A DNA stretch of 64,000 nucleotides from positions 1 through 64,000 of the forward strand of contig NZ_VSSR01000043.1 of assembly GCF_008123515.1 (NCBI RefSeq). The letters run 5' to 3'. The stretch comes from Bradyrhizobium cytisi. Its GTDB lineage: Bacteria > Pseudomonadota > Alphaproteobacteria > Rhizobiales > Xanthobacteraceae. The position numbers and the translations under genes were made by a program. Below are positions 9,201 to 17,328 of this stretch, one piece after another (the first letter of the stretch is position 1; each line of letters starts with the position of its first letter). The notes below the pieces were generated by a model, which was not told the origin of the DNA, ran no database searches, and saw nothing but the letters and a program-made list of their open reading frames with translations.

Positions 9201-9344
9201 TCACTTGTTGGGGTTGGCCGCGTAGATTTTGTCCATGGCGTCGCCGATGGTGAAGCTCGCCGCCTTGGCACGTGGCGGTAAGTCCCTGAAGCTTTCCGGT
9301 ACTCCTATCTTGCGGACGGTGATCTCGCTGAATCAGGATCGGCC
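9201..9344 (-). pseudogene. C-terminal remnant of a second sulfatase
   Basis: A reverse-strand frame overlapping the end of the FGE gene reads FSEITVRKIGVPESFRDLPP then RAKAASFTIGDAMDKIY and ends AANPNK at 9201. The LPPRxKAASF pattern followed by a short helix resembles the extreme C-terminus of arylsulfatases of the AslA type. There is no start codon and the frame is closed by a TGA about 43 codons before its end, so it is a relic, not a gene. The downstream sulfatase has a different C-terminus, so it is not a partial copy of that gene. Recognition is from memory of the family, so moderate confidence only. Confidence 0.4.
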
Positions 9345-10312
9345 ACTCGCACCACGCATCGGAATCCGACGTGACTGGTCGATGTATCGACCGGCTCCGC
9401 ATGGCGTGCGGCGGGGCGGTAGCGGCGGCAGTAATTCGGCGCACAAAGATGTGATCCGCCCTTCAACACCTTGCGGGGAATCCTGATGTCGGGGAGGCCA
9501 GGGTCGTAACTTGCGTCCTCACCGCCGCCGCGGGGATTTTTGGGGATGCAGCAGGGTTTTGCGGCGTCGGCGGCGTGCTTTGCCGTCCACCAGTCGGAGG
9601 TCCATTCCCAGACATTCCCGATCATGTCGTAGAGGCCGTAGCCGTTCGGCGGGAAGGCCATGACCGGGGAGGTACGCTCGTAACCATCCTCGCCGAGATT
9701 CTGGGCGGGGAAGCTTCCCTGCCAGATGTTGGCCATGTGCTTGCCGCCCGGCATCAGCGCATCGCCCCATGCAAACTCTTCGCCGTCGAGGCCGCCGCGC
9801 GCGGCGAACTCCCATTCGGCTTCGGTCGGCAGATCCTTGCCGGCCCAGCGCGCATAGGCCGCTGCATCGCTGTAGGAGATGTGCACGACCGGATGGTCGT
9901 CGAGACCCCTGATGTTGCTGCCGGGGCCGTAGGGATGGCGCCAGTTGGCGCCCCGCAGGAAAGACCACCATTGGCTCCAGTCGGTGAGATCGGTGATGCG
10001 GGGCAGGGGCGAGAACACCAGCGATCCCGCATAGAGCATCTCTTTCAGCGCGCCGGGATAGTTCTTGGGATCAGGAACGATCTGCGCCTCAGTGACATGG
10101 CCGGTCGCGTTGACGAATTGCTTGAACTGCCGGTTGGTGACCGGCGTACGGTCGATCCAGAAGCTGTCGACGGAGACGCGATGGCTTGGCGCCTCCTCGG
10201 GATAATGATGGTCGGACCCCATGCGAAAGGTTCCGCCGGGAATAAAGACCATCTCGCCGGTCTTCACATCATCCGGCAACCACTCGCAGTGATCGAGATC
10301 CGCGCGCAACAT
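9305..10312 (-). CDS. Formylglycine-generating enzyme (sulfatase maturase)
   Basis: 335 residues from the ATG at 10312, which has GGAG seven bases upstream; the frame extends 27 bases further. FGE oxidises the active-site Cys of sulfatases to formylglycine in an oxygen- and copper-dependent reaction. The FGE-sulfatase fold is clear: MVFIPGGTFRMGSD, the TPVTNRQFKQFV segment, PTEAEWEFAARGG, MIGNVWEWTSDWW and VLKGGSHLCAPNYCRRYR. The last motif keeps both redox cysteines (Cys290 and Cys295) matching human FGE Cys336/Cys341, so it should be a real maturase and not just a member of the wider fold. No signal peptide, so it acts in the cytosol before Tat export. Heads the operon that ends with the sulfatase. 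Confidence 0.94.
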   Translation of the reverse strand: MLRADLDHCEWLPDDVKTGEMVFIPGGTFRMGSDHHYPEEAPSHRVSVDSFWIDRTPVTNRQFKQFVNATGHVTEAQIVPDPKNYPGALKEMLYAGSLVFSPLPRITDLTDWSQWWSFLRGANWRHPYGPGSNIRGLDDHPVVHISYSDAAAYARWAGKDLPTEAEWEFAARGGLDGEEFAWGDALMPGGKHMANIWQGSFPAQNLGEDGYERTSPVMAFPPNGYGLYDMIGNVWEWTSDWWTAKHAADAAKPCCIPKNPRGGGEDASYDPGLPDIRIPRKVLKGGSHLCAPNYCRRYRPAARHAEPVDTSTSHVGFRCVVRVADPDSARSPSAR

Positions 10313-10814
10313 GGTGGAACTCCGATACGCGTATTCCACCCTATGCTACGGCGAAGACCTTGGCAGAGGTCGTCGACGGCCCATTGCCCGGTACGCTGGA
10401 CGCATTGTCCGGTCCCTCTTTCTTGGCGCTTGGAGGAGAGGACGACGCTTCATTGCGTCGACATCTTTTTCCCGTCGCGCGCACGCTTTCGAGCAGGCGG
10501 CAAACCCCTGCCGCGTGCGCTCTGCCATCCGCAGAGCGCTTTGGGTCGATACCGCTGAGGTTGCAAACGCTATCCGAAGATTGGACGGCTGTGATGTGCA
10601 GTTTGTGCCAGTACGCAGGAGCACTGGGTGAGACCAAACGACCCACGTCGCAAACCACTGAAATTAAGCCGAAATGCAGTCAAATTTGCCTGCAGGATTT
10701 CGATGGCGTTTGTCTCAAAACGCGAAGGCAGATTGTCGCACCCGCTTCGCGTTGTGGTGGCATCTTGCTGCGACCTGCCGCAGAATTGTCGCGCTTCAGC
10801 AACAGGGTACAACC
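10313..10814 (+). other. Divergent intergenic region between FGE operon and AraC gene
   Basis: About 500 bases with no convincing gene; reading frames here have no recognisable protein pattern. It must hold the promoters for the leftward FGE/MoxR/sulfatase operon and the rightward AraC-type regulator. The part near 10600-10800 is noticeably less GC-rich than the flanks. I could not define an operator by eye. Confidence 0.5.
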
Positions 10815-11801
10815 ATGGGGCAATTCCTTCTGGTTGATTCGAGAAAGCTGGACGGTTTCGAAGGACTTCGTCAGGCCGTTCACGGCTCGCATGTCGATGT
10901 GATGCAGCTCGGCCGCGGGCGGCTGCGCGGAACGTTGTCGCATATCGGCATCGACGATTTTTCGCTGAGCATCGGCACCTTCAATGTCGGCATGCGCACG
11001 CAGCGCGTTTCCAGCGATGACAAGCTGATCATCGGGATGCTTCTCGCAGCCGAAGATCGTGTCGCGCACTGGTCGTTCGACATGCAGCTCAACGACGTGC
11101 TCGTGATTCCACCGCTGCTGGAGCATGACGGGGTTTTTCACGGCGCGTCCGCTTACGCAGCGATGCGCTTCGACATCAACGAGGTCGCTTCGCTATTTGG
11201 CGGCGAGCCGCGGTTGAGCGACCCCGATACCTGGCGCAGCCGCGGCCATTTCCGCGCCGACCTCGAGACCGGCGCAATAGCGTCACGCAGCCTTGTTCGG
11301 ATCATGTCGCATCTGCGGACCCAGAAGTCCGGCCTGACGCGATCGACCGCCGATTTCTGGAAACGATCGATCGTCGAATGCATCGCCGCCAACGTCATGT
11401 CCTCGCTGCCGACCGACGACAATGGCTCGCTGCCTTCGACAAGACGGCTGATCCGCAGGGCCGAGGAATATCTCGACGAGGCTGGCACTCGCCCGGTGCA
11501 CGTGTCGGAAGTCTGCGCTGCGCTGGGCGTCGCGCGGCGTACTCTGCATCGCGCTTTTCATGAAGTATTTGGCCTCGGCCCGGTCAGCTTCCTCAGGCAC
11601 AAGCGGCTCTGCGCCGTTCATTCCATCCTGCAGCAGAGCGCACCTGGCTCGACCACCGTGGCGGCCGTCGCGATGGAGCAGGGGTTTTACGAGCTCGGCC
11701 GGTTCTCGCGATATTATCTTGCGATGTTCGGCGAACGTCCGTCGCAGACGCTCGGAGTTGCAACGTTGCACACGGCCGGGAACGATACCGCTAGCGCCTA
11801 G
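10815..11801 (+). CDS. AraC-family transcription regulator
   Basis: 328 residues from the ATG at 10815. The N-terminal two thirds is a poorly conserved sensor region; the C-terminus carries a double helix-turn-helix: VSEVCAALGVARRTLHRAF (first HTH) and VAAVAMEQGFYELGRFSRYY (second HTH) with the usual YLAMFGERPSQTL ending. The layout resembles EutR-type members, with HTH residues RTLHRAFHEVFG. It diverges from the FGE operon across a 500-base gap, so control of that operon is a reasonable guess. The frame opens earlier at 10674, but those residues are low-complexity and unlikely to be translated. It converges with the VOC gene, overlapping four bases. Confidence 0.88.
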   Translation: MGQFLLVDSRKLDGFEGLRQAVHGSHVDVMQLGRGRLRGTLSHIGIDDFSLSIGTFNVGMRTQRVSSDDKLIIGMLLAAEDRVAHWSFDMQLNDVLVIPPLLEHDGVFHGASAYAAMRFDINEVASLFGGEPRLSDPDTWRSRGHFRADLETGAIASRSLVRIMSHLRTQKSGLTRSTADFWKRSIVECIAANVMSSLPTDDNGSLPSTRRLIRRAEEYLDEAGTRPVHVSEVCAALGVARRTLHRAFHEVFGLGPVSFLRHKRLCAVHSILQQSAPGSTTVAAVAMEQGFYELGRFSRYYLAMFGERPSQTLGVATLHTAGNDTASA

Positions 11802-12295
11802 CGCTGCGCGGATGACGATGGCGCGCGTGTCCCTAAGCGTTCGACGAGGCGGATCAAATAGCCATCGGGATCCTGGACCAGGAATTCACGCTGCCCGACG
11901 TCCCGGTCACCGACCCGATACCAGACCTCGTTCGGCGGCTCGTAGAGGTGCCATTTCGCTCCATCGAGCGCGCTCAGGATCGTATCGATGCCGTCGACAA
12001 CCATCTGAAAATTGATGCCGCGTCCAAGTGGCCGCTGCATCTCGGCCGTCTCCCAGCGTCCGTTCCGCTCGCACAGCATCACCTGCAAGCGGCCCCTGAC
12101 GAGATAGGCAAACCGGGCGTCAGGACGGTCATAGGCGATCTCGAACCCGAGCAGGTCTCGCCAGAACGACAGGCTGGCCTGAATGTCCGAGACGCTGAGC
12201 TCAGGCACGAGATCGGCAAAGCCGTCGCGTGGTGCGCTTCCCGTGCTGTCGGAGGCGGCGCGAGCGTGAGGATCTGAAAGCGGTGGCTTTGACAT
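11798..12295 (-). CDS. VOC-fold (glyoxalase/bleomycin-resistance type) protein
   Basis: About 165 residues from the ATG at 12295 (GGGAAG six bases upstream); the frame is open to 12370. One vicinal-oxygen-chelate domain: VPELSVSDIQASLSFWRDLL, FAYLVRGRLQVMLCE and REFLVQDPDGYLIRLVE. The last segment has the Asp-Pro-Asp-Gly-Tyr pattern of bleomycin-resistance-like members, which usually bind small ligands rather than catalyse. Substrate unknown. Convergent with the AraC gene, overlapping its last codon. Confidence 0.85.
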   Translation of the reverse strand: MSKPPLSDPHARAASDSTGSAPRDGFADLVPELSVSDIQASLSFWRDLLGFEIAYDRPDARFAYLVRGRLQVMLCERNGRWETAEMQRPLGRGINFQMVVDGIDTILSALDGAKWHLYEPPNEVWYRVGDRDVGQREFLVQDPDGYLIRLVERLGTRAPSSSAQR

Positions 12296-12409
12296 GGTCG
12301 CTTCCCGGAGAAGAGCAGAAGGGCTAGGAATAGAATTGGCGTTTGCCGGGTCCGCTTCGCCATTCGTCACTTGGCGTTGGTCGCGTGCGCTCGGCTCTTA
12401 GATGTGTCG

Positions 12410-12996
12410 CTAGATGTCGTCCGGGCGGGCGTACGGCCATTGCTCGGAGACAGCAGCGCCGTCCTCCCAAAACTTGTAGAGGACGCCCTCCCACATCGCG
12501 AACACAACGCTGAATCTATCTTTGGCGGCTGCGGTGCCGGTTTGGAGAATTGGAATTCCTATTCCTTCCTTTAGTATGCACCGTAGCATCCCAGATTGAC
12601 GTACACGACCAGAGCTGTGCCCGGCGGATAATCTTTGCAGAGCTTCTTACTTACGACACGGTCGAGGGCCGCTGGGATCGCGTCAAATCTCTTCCGCCAC
12701 TCCTCGACGGGATCAGGCTGCCAGCCTTCGTCGTCAGGCTCGTCGCCACGCCGGCGGCCCTCCATATCCGCTTCAGTGGCTTCGAATTGGAGGACTCGTT
12801 CGGCGCTTCGAATCTCGAAGTCAGGTCGTTCGTCCGGTACTAATCGAACTTGTTTTGACGAGAGCGCCGATGACACTCTGGAGGCGATCCAGGCATCGCA
12901 GGAGCGCCAGATCAGCTGCCTTGCCGCGGAAGCGGCTCCGAGCCTCGCAGGCTTTGCCATCATCGCAGAATGCCGGTGTTTTGCCCGACGTGTCAA
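12410..12996 (-). pseudogene. Frameshifted hypothetical gene
   Basis: A reverse-strand frame from 12996 encodes RPDFEIRSAERVLQFEATEA, VEEWRKRFDAIP, and KDYPPGTALVVYVNLGCYGAY before a TAA at 12571-12573. One frame over, directly after that stop, coding continues as KEGIGIPILQTG, RFSVVFAMWEGVLYKFWED and ends at 12410. Joining both halves gives a protein of the type I know as an uncharacterised Rhizobiales family (NLGxYG followed by a Trp-rich C-terminus). A small deletion near 12575 therefore seems to have broken the gene. The N-terminal 50 residues also look unlike the family, so further damage is likely. Function unknown. Confidence 0.55.
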
Positions 12997-13135
12997 ACGG
13001 CATCACGAGAAAATTCAAGTCGTGCGACGGCGAAGCGGATAGCCTTGAGCGAGCCTTCACAGGACTCTCCCGGCGAGATCAAAACTGAATCCAGGGCTTG
13101 GTTTCGACCCGCCAGATCGAAAGAGAAAACGTCAT

Positions 13136-13174
13136 GAAAACAACCCCGCGGCTACTGTGCATGGGGTTGTTTTC
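13136..13174. repeat. Hairpin form of a dispersed repeat
   Basis: Perfect 12-base inverted repeat GAAAACAACCCC / GGGGTTGTTTTC with a 15-base loop. The right half plus loop (23 bases from CTACTGTGCAT to the end) recurs in reverse orientation at 38817-38839, so this is a member of a dispersed family rather than just a local hairpin. It lies just beyond the stop of the chemoreceptor-like gene, where it may also end transcription. Confidence 0.75.
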
Positions 13175-13201
13175 AAGGTTTGGGATTGGGCGGCTCCGGC
13201 C

Positions 13202-14281
13202 TCACGCTCCGCAGACGATCACGCCGTACCAGCCGAGCCCGCGATAGGTCTCGTAGCCCGGCGTCGCATGGAAGGCGATCATCGTGCCGGTGCGGTCCTG
13301 GTAGAAGCCGGAGCGCTGGCCGTTGAGCGACAGCGAGATGCGCTCGCTCAAAATGCCCTGGCCATCGGAGGCGGCGATGACGCGAAAATGCGAGTCGACC
13401 AGCAGCACGCGGGCCTTGTCGTTGTCGCCGACGCGCACGCCTTGCACGATGGCGCGCGCCTGCGGCTCCCAGTCGAAATGGATCGCGAGCACGCCGACCG
13501 GCGCGCCGTTGGCCTGGCCGCCGGCGCGGACGCTGGCGCAGTAGGTCGCGACCTGGGCATTGCCGAGCAGCGGTTGGCTCTCGATGTCGCCGGCGACATA
13601 GTCGTCGCCGGAGCGCAAGGTTTTCGCCTCGCGAAACCATTTGGTGTGGGCGACGTTCTGGCCGACGACGCGAAAGCGGTCGGCGCGACCGTTGGCGATG
13701 ACGTTGCCGTCGAGGTCGCAGAGCCAGAGGTCGAGATAGACGGTATAGGCGCCGAGGATGACGCTGAGGCGCTGCGAGGCGTAGGTGACCGCGGCAGGCG
13801 CAGGCGAGGCCGCGCAATCGACCATGGCGGAATCGGTCGCCCACCAGCGCACGTCGCAGGTGCGCTCATAGAGGTTGCGGTCGATCAGCTCGACCGCGTT
13901 GAGCGACAGATCCATCATGCGCTCGCCGCGCGAGCGCTGGCTCATGCGGTCGATCGAGGCGACGAGATCGCCGGTGCGCTTCGTCAGCTGCGTCTCGAGC
14001 TCGCGCGCGATGGTCTCGACCTGCTGGCCGACGCCGCGCACCTCCTGCGCCACCACCGCGAAGCCCGCGCCTTGCGCGCCGGCCCGCGAACTCTCGATCA
14101 GCGCGTTCAGCGCCAGCATCTTCATCTGGTTGGTGATCTGCTGGATCGACTTGGTCTTGTCGACCGCGATCTGGTTGACCTCCGCGGTCAGGCGATTGAT
14201 CAGCGCGGAGATGTCGGAATCATCGTCGTCGTCCGGTTCGGTGGTGGTCGGCTTGGTTTTCAGACCCAGCGCAGCGGACAT
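13202..14281 (-). CDS. Soluble chemoreceptor-like protein, signalling hairpin before sensor domain
   Basis: 359 residues from the ATG at 14281 (AAGGGAAG upstream). After an acidic spacer (DDDDDSD) comes a shortened methyl-accepting chemotaxis signalling segment, KMLALNALIESSRAGAQGAG and FAVVAQEVRGVG, followed by a coiled region and a C-terminal Cache/PAS-like sensor domain (about residues 150-355: LDLWLCDLDGNVIANGRADR, GVLAIHFDWEPQA, GYETYRGLGWYGVI). No membrane segment is seen, so both parts are cytosolic. The domain order is the reverse of classical receptors. It probably feeds a CheA/CheW-type or other signalling array; target unknown. Confidence 0.8.
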   Translation of the reverse strand: MSAALGLKTKPTTTEPDDDDDSDISALINRLTAEVNQIAVDKTKSIQQITNQMKMLALNALIESSRAGAQGAGFAVVAQEVRGVGQQVETIARELETQLTKRTGDLVASIDRMSQRSRGERMMDLSLNAVELIDRNLYERTCDVRWWATDSAMVDCAASPAPAAVTYASQRLSVILGAYTVYLDLWLCDLDGNVIANGRADRFRVVGQNVAHTKWFREAKTLRSGDDYVAGDIESQPLLGNAQVATYCASVRAGGQANGAPVGVLAIHFDWEPQARAIVQGVRVGDNDKARVLLVDSHFRVIAASDGQGILSERISLSLNGQRSGFYQDRTGTMIAFHATPGYETYRGLGWYGVIVCGA

Positions 14282-14551
14282 CGGGGAACTTCCCTTGGCA
14301 ATGAGGCCTGATCTGCAACGAACCCAGGACAACAAATTACAGATCGAATACGAGTCTTTTTCTAGGATTCAACCTAACGCCTGCTTAATTTGCTGTTCGG
14401 CGGAGTGCCTAAATGGTAGTCACGCCGGCCGGGCCATCCACCGCTTTGTGCGCCGCTGCCGTTGCAATTCCCGGGGGATTGCCGGCCAATCCCTTCGCCA
14501 GCTGGACGCCGCGCAATCGCGTGGGGCCAGAGTCCCGAGACCCTCTCAATC

Positions 14552-16393
14552 ATGACGCCGCCCGCCACCGCCTTGCCCGTCGAGATGCCCCAGGCCTTCC
14601 TGGGCGTGACACGCTCGCTCACCGACAAGCTCTGGCGCAACCGGCTGGATGCGCGGGGCGCGGCCACGGCGCTTGCCATCGTGCAGCGTCACCAGCTGCC
14701 GGAACTGCTGGCGCGGGTGCTGGCCGGCCGCGGTATCGACATCGACGCGGTGCCCGACTTCCTCGATCCGACCATCCGAAAATTGTTGCCCGATCCGTTC
14801 ACCGTGACGGAGATGGAGGCCGCGTCGAGGCGGATCGCCGATGCGGCCGCGAAGGGCGAGACGGTCGCGATCTTCGGCGACTACGACGTCGACGGCGCGA
14901 CCTCGGCGGCGCTGCTCGCCTGGCATCTGCGCCATTGCGGGCTCGATCCGCTGATCCACATTCCCGACCGCATCTTTGAAGGCTACGGTCCCAATGTCGA
15001 AGCCGTTCGCGGGCTGGCGGCCAAGGGCGCCACGCTGCTCGTCACCGTCGATTGCGGCACCACCAGCATCGAGCCGCTGGCCGAAGCCAGGCGCCTCGGC
15101 ATGTCCGTCGTCGTGATCGACCATCACCAGGCCGGCACGGAGCTGCCGGAGGTCGATGCACTGGTCAATCCGAACCGGCTCGACGATCTCTCCGGGCTCG
15201 GCCATCTCGCCGCCGTCGGCCTCGTGCTGGTCACGCTCGTCGCCGTCAATCGCGAGCTGCGCCAGCGCGGCTTCTGGAACGCGGAGATGCCCGAGCCCGA
15301 TCTGCTCGGCATGCTCCATCACGTCGCGCTTGGGACCGTCGCCGACGTCGCCCCATTGATCGGCCTCAACAGGGCCTTCGTCGCCAAAGGGCTGATCGCG
15401 ATGCGGCGGCGCGACCATGTCGGCCACACCGCGCTGATGGACGTGGCGCGGCTCAATGGCCCGCCCGAGGCCTGGCATCTCGGCTTCATGCTGGGACCGC
15501 GCGTCAATGCCGGCGGCCGTATCGGCCGCGCCGATCTCGGCGTTCGGCTTCTGCTCGAGAGCGACGGCGTCGAGGCCGCGCGGATCGCCGCCGAGCTCGA
15601 CCGTCTCAACAGCGAGCGCCGGGTCATCGAGCAGGCGGCAGAAGCGCAGGCCGAAGCCGAGGCGCTTGCTTCGATCGGGCTGGAAGACAAGCTCGGCGTC
15701 ATCGTTACCGCGTCCGAAGGCTGGCATCCCGGCGTGGTCGGCCTCGTCGCCTCCCGGTTGAAGGAGAAGTTCTCGCGGCCCGCGTTTGCCATTGCGCTCG
15801 AGCCCGGCGGTATCGGCACCGGCTCAGGCCGTTCGATCGCCGGCGTCGATCTCGGCAAGGCCGTGCGGCAGGCGGTCACTGATGGCATTCTGCTCAAGGG
15901 CGGCGGCCACGCGATGGCCGCGGGCGTCACGCTGCGGAAAGAGAAGCTTGCCGAATTCCGCGCCTATCTGGAGAACGCGCTGGCGCAGGACGTCGCCGAG
16001 GCGCGGCATGTCAACGAGCTCTACATCGACGGCGCGATCTCGGCGCGCGCGGTGACGACGGAGCTTGCGACCACGCTCAATCGGGCAGGTCCCTTCGGCA
16101 GCGGCAATCCGGAAGCCGTGCTGGCGCTGCCGGCGCATCAGCTCGTCTTTGCCGACGAGGTGGGACAGGCGCATCTGCGTTTGCGATTCAAGTCGGGGGA
16201 CGGCGCCATCGTCAACGGCATCGCGTTCCGCTCGGTCGGGCAAAAGCTCGGCAACGCGCTGCTCGCCAATCGTGGCCAGCAGCTGCATGTCGCGGGCTCC
16301 TTGTCGGTCGACCGCTATCAGGGCGCCGAGCGCGTGCAGTTTCGCGTCATCGACGTCGCGCTACCGGACCAGGGACCATCCGTGATTAGATAA
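14552..16393 (+). CDS. recJ: Single-stranded-DNA-specific exonuclease RecJ
   Basis: 613 residues from the ATG at 14552. A 5'-3' exonuclease used in recombination and mismatch repair. The DHH phosphoesterase motifs are intact: VAIFGDYDVDGATSAALL (metal-binding Asp), LLVTVDCGTTS, VVVIDHHQAG (DHH), and the DHHA1 motif with LKGGGHAMAAGVTL near residue 450. A C-terminal OB-like domain (LRLRFKSGDGAIVNGIAF) follows. The length fits the family. The frame starts earlier at 14462, but the ATG at 14552 gives the conserved N-terminus. Upstream is a 270-base gap to the divergent sensor gene. Confidence 0.95.
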   Translation: MTPPATALPVEMPQAFLGVTRSLTDKLWRNRLDARGAATALAIVQRHQLPELLARVLAGRGIDIDAVPDFLDPTIRKLLPDPFTVTEMEAASRRIADAAAKGETVAIFGDYDVDGATSAALLAWHLRHCGLDPLIHIPDRIFEGYGPNVEAVRGLAAKGATLLVTVDCGTTSIEPLAEARRLGMSVVVIDHHQAGTELPEVDALVNPNRLDDLSGLGHLAAVGLVLVTLVAVNRELRQRGFWNAEMPEPDLLGMLHHVALGTVADVAPLIGLNRAFVAKGLIAMRRRDHVGHTALMDVARLNGPPEAWHLGFMLGPRVNAGGRIGRADLGVRLLLESDGVEAARIAAELDRLNSERRVIEQAAEAQAEAEALASIGLEDKLGVIVTASEGWHPGVVGLVASRLKEKFSRPAFAIALEPGGIGTGSGRSIAGVDLGKAVRQAVTDGILLKGGGHAMAAGVTLRKEKLAEFRAYLENALAQDVAEARHVNELYIDGAISARAVTTELATTLNRAGPFGSGNPEAVLALPAHQLVFADEVGQAHLRLRFKSGDGAIVNGIAFRSVGQKLGNALLANRGQQLHVAGSLSVDRYQGAERVQFRVIDVALPDQGPSVIR

Positions 16394-16422
16394 CGGCCTC
16401 AAACAACAAAAAGGGAGTGAAC

Positions 16423-17232
16423 ATGGCGGGGCAGGTTGAGGGCAAGGTCGCATTGGTGACGGGCGGCGCGTCCGGTATTGGCGAGGCCATTGTCGACCTG
16501 TTCGCGCGCGAGGGCGCCACCGTGATCGCCACCGACATCGACGAGCTGCGCGGCCCCGAGCTCGCCAGGCGCATCACCCAGGCAGGCGGCAAGGCGATCT
16601 TTCTGGAGCAGGACGTCACCAGCGAGGAACGATGGATCGAGATCGTCGACGAGATCGCGAAGCGCTACGGGCGGCTCGACATCCTGGTCTCCAATGCCGG
16701 TATCGGCATTGCCGTGCCCTCGATCGTCGACATGACGCTCGCTGACTGGCGCAAGCAGAATGCGATCAATCTCGATGGCGTGTTTCTCTCGGTGAAACAT
16801 TGCCTGCCCTTGATGCGCAAGACCGGCGGCGGCTCGATCGTCATGATGTCCTCGCTTGCGGGCCTGCGCGGCGCACCGGGCCTCGCAGCCTATTCGTTGA
16901 CCAAAGGCGGCGTGCGGCTGTTCGCCAAGTCGATCGCGATGGAGTGCGCGGCGGCCGGCGACGGCATCCGTGTCAACTCCGTGCATCCAGGCATCATCGA
17001 CACGCCGATCTGGGGCAAGATCCCGACCGGCGCGACTGGCGCAGGTCAGAACGCGCCGATCGATCCGGAGGAGCGCGCCAAGGTCGCAACCCCGCTCGGC
17101 CGCGCCGGCCAGGCTGGCGAGATTGCTTCCGGCGTGCTGTATCTGGCGTCAGATGCCTCGCGTTACGTCACCGGCAGCGAGCTCGTGATCGACGGCGGCA
17201 TGAATGCCGGCGGCGTCCCGCGGCGGGCGTGA
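16423..17232 (+). CDS. Short-chain dehydrogenase/reductase (SDR)
   Basis: 269 residues from the ATG at 16423 (AGGGAG five bases upstream). NAD(P)-dependent oxidoreductase with the nucleotide-binding TGGASGIGEAI, the IATDID acidic residue after beta-2 (favouring NAD), SNAGIG, the catalytic Ser in VMMSSLAG and YSLTKGG (Tyr and Lys of the YxxxK motif). The C-terminus has SRYVTGSELVIDGGMNAGG. Substrate not predictable. It is 38 bases after recJ and about 100 bases before a class II aldolase gene, suggesting a small catabolic pair. Confidence 0.92.
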   Translation: MAGQVEGKVALVTGGASGIGEAIVDLFAREGATVIATDIDELRGPELARRITQAGGKAIFLEQDVTSEERWIEIVDEIAKRYGRLDILVSNAGIGIAVPSIVDMTLADWRKQNAINLDGVFLSVKHCLPLMRKTGGGSIVMMSSLAGLRGAPGLAAYSLTKGGVRLFAKSIAMECAAAGDGIRVNSVHPGIIDTPIWGKIPTGATGAGQNAPIDPEERAKVATPLGRAGQAGEIASGVLYLASDASRYVTGSELVIDGGMNAGGVPRRA

Positions 17233-17328
17233 GACGCGCAGGGCAGGGTGGCGGCCAGCGGGGCTGACGCGCAGGCGTGGGCCCTGTAAAACGCTGCCGT
17301 CTCCTGCCTGAAAGAGGTTTCCTTCGCC

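Noticed and set aside
13157..14311. Long plus-strand frame (384 codons) opposite the chemoreceptor-like gene
   Set aside because: It is the mirror of a GC-rich gene; its Ala/Arg/Asp/Gly-rich product has no motif, while the reverse strand shows recognisable domains. The same applies to 14546-15727, 34857-36176, 36197-37147, 41301-42491, 58768-60087 and 61406-62446.
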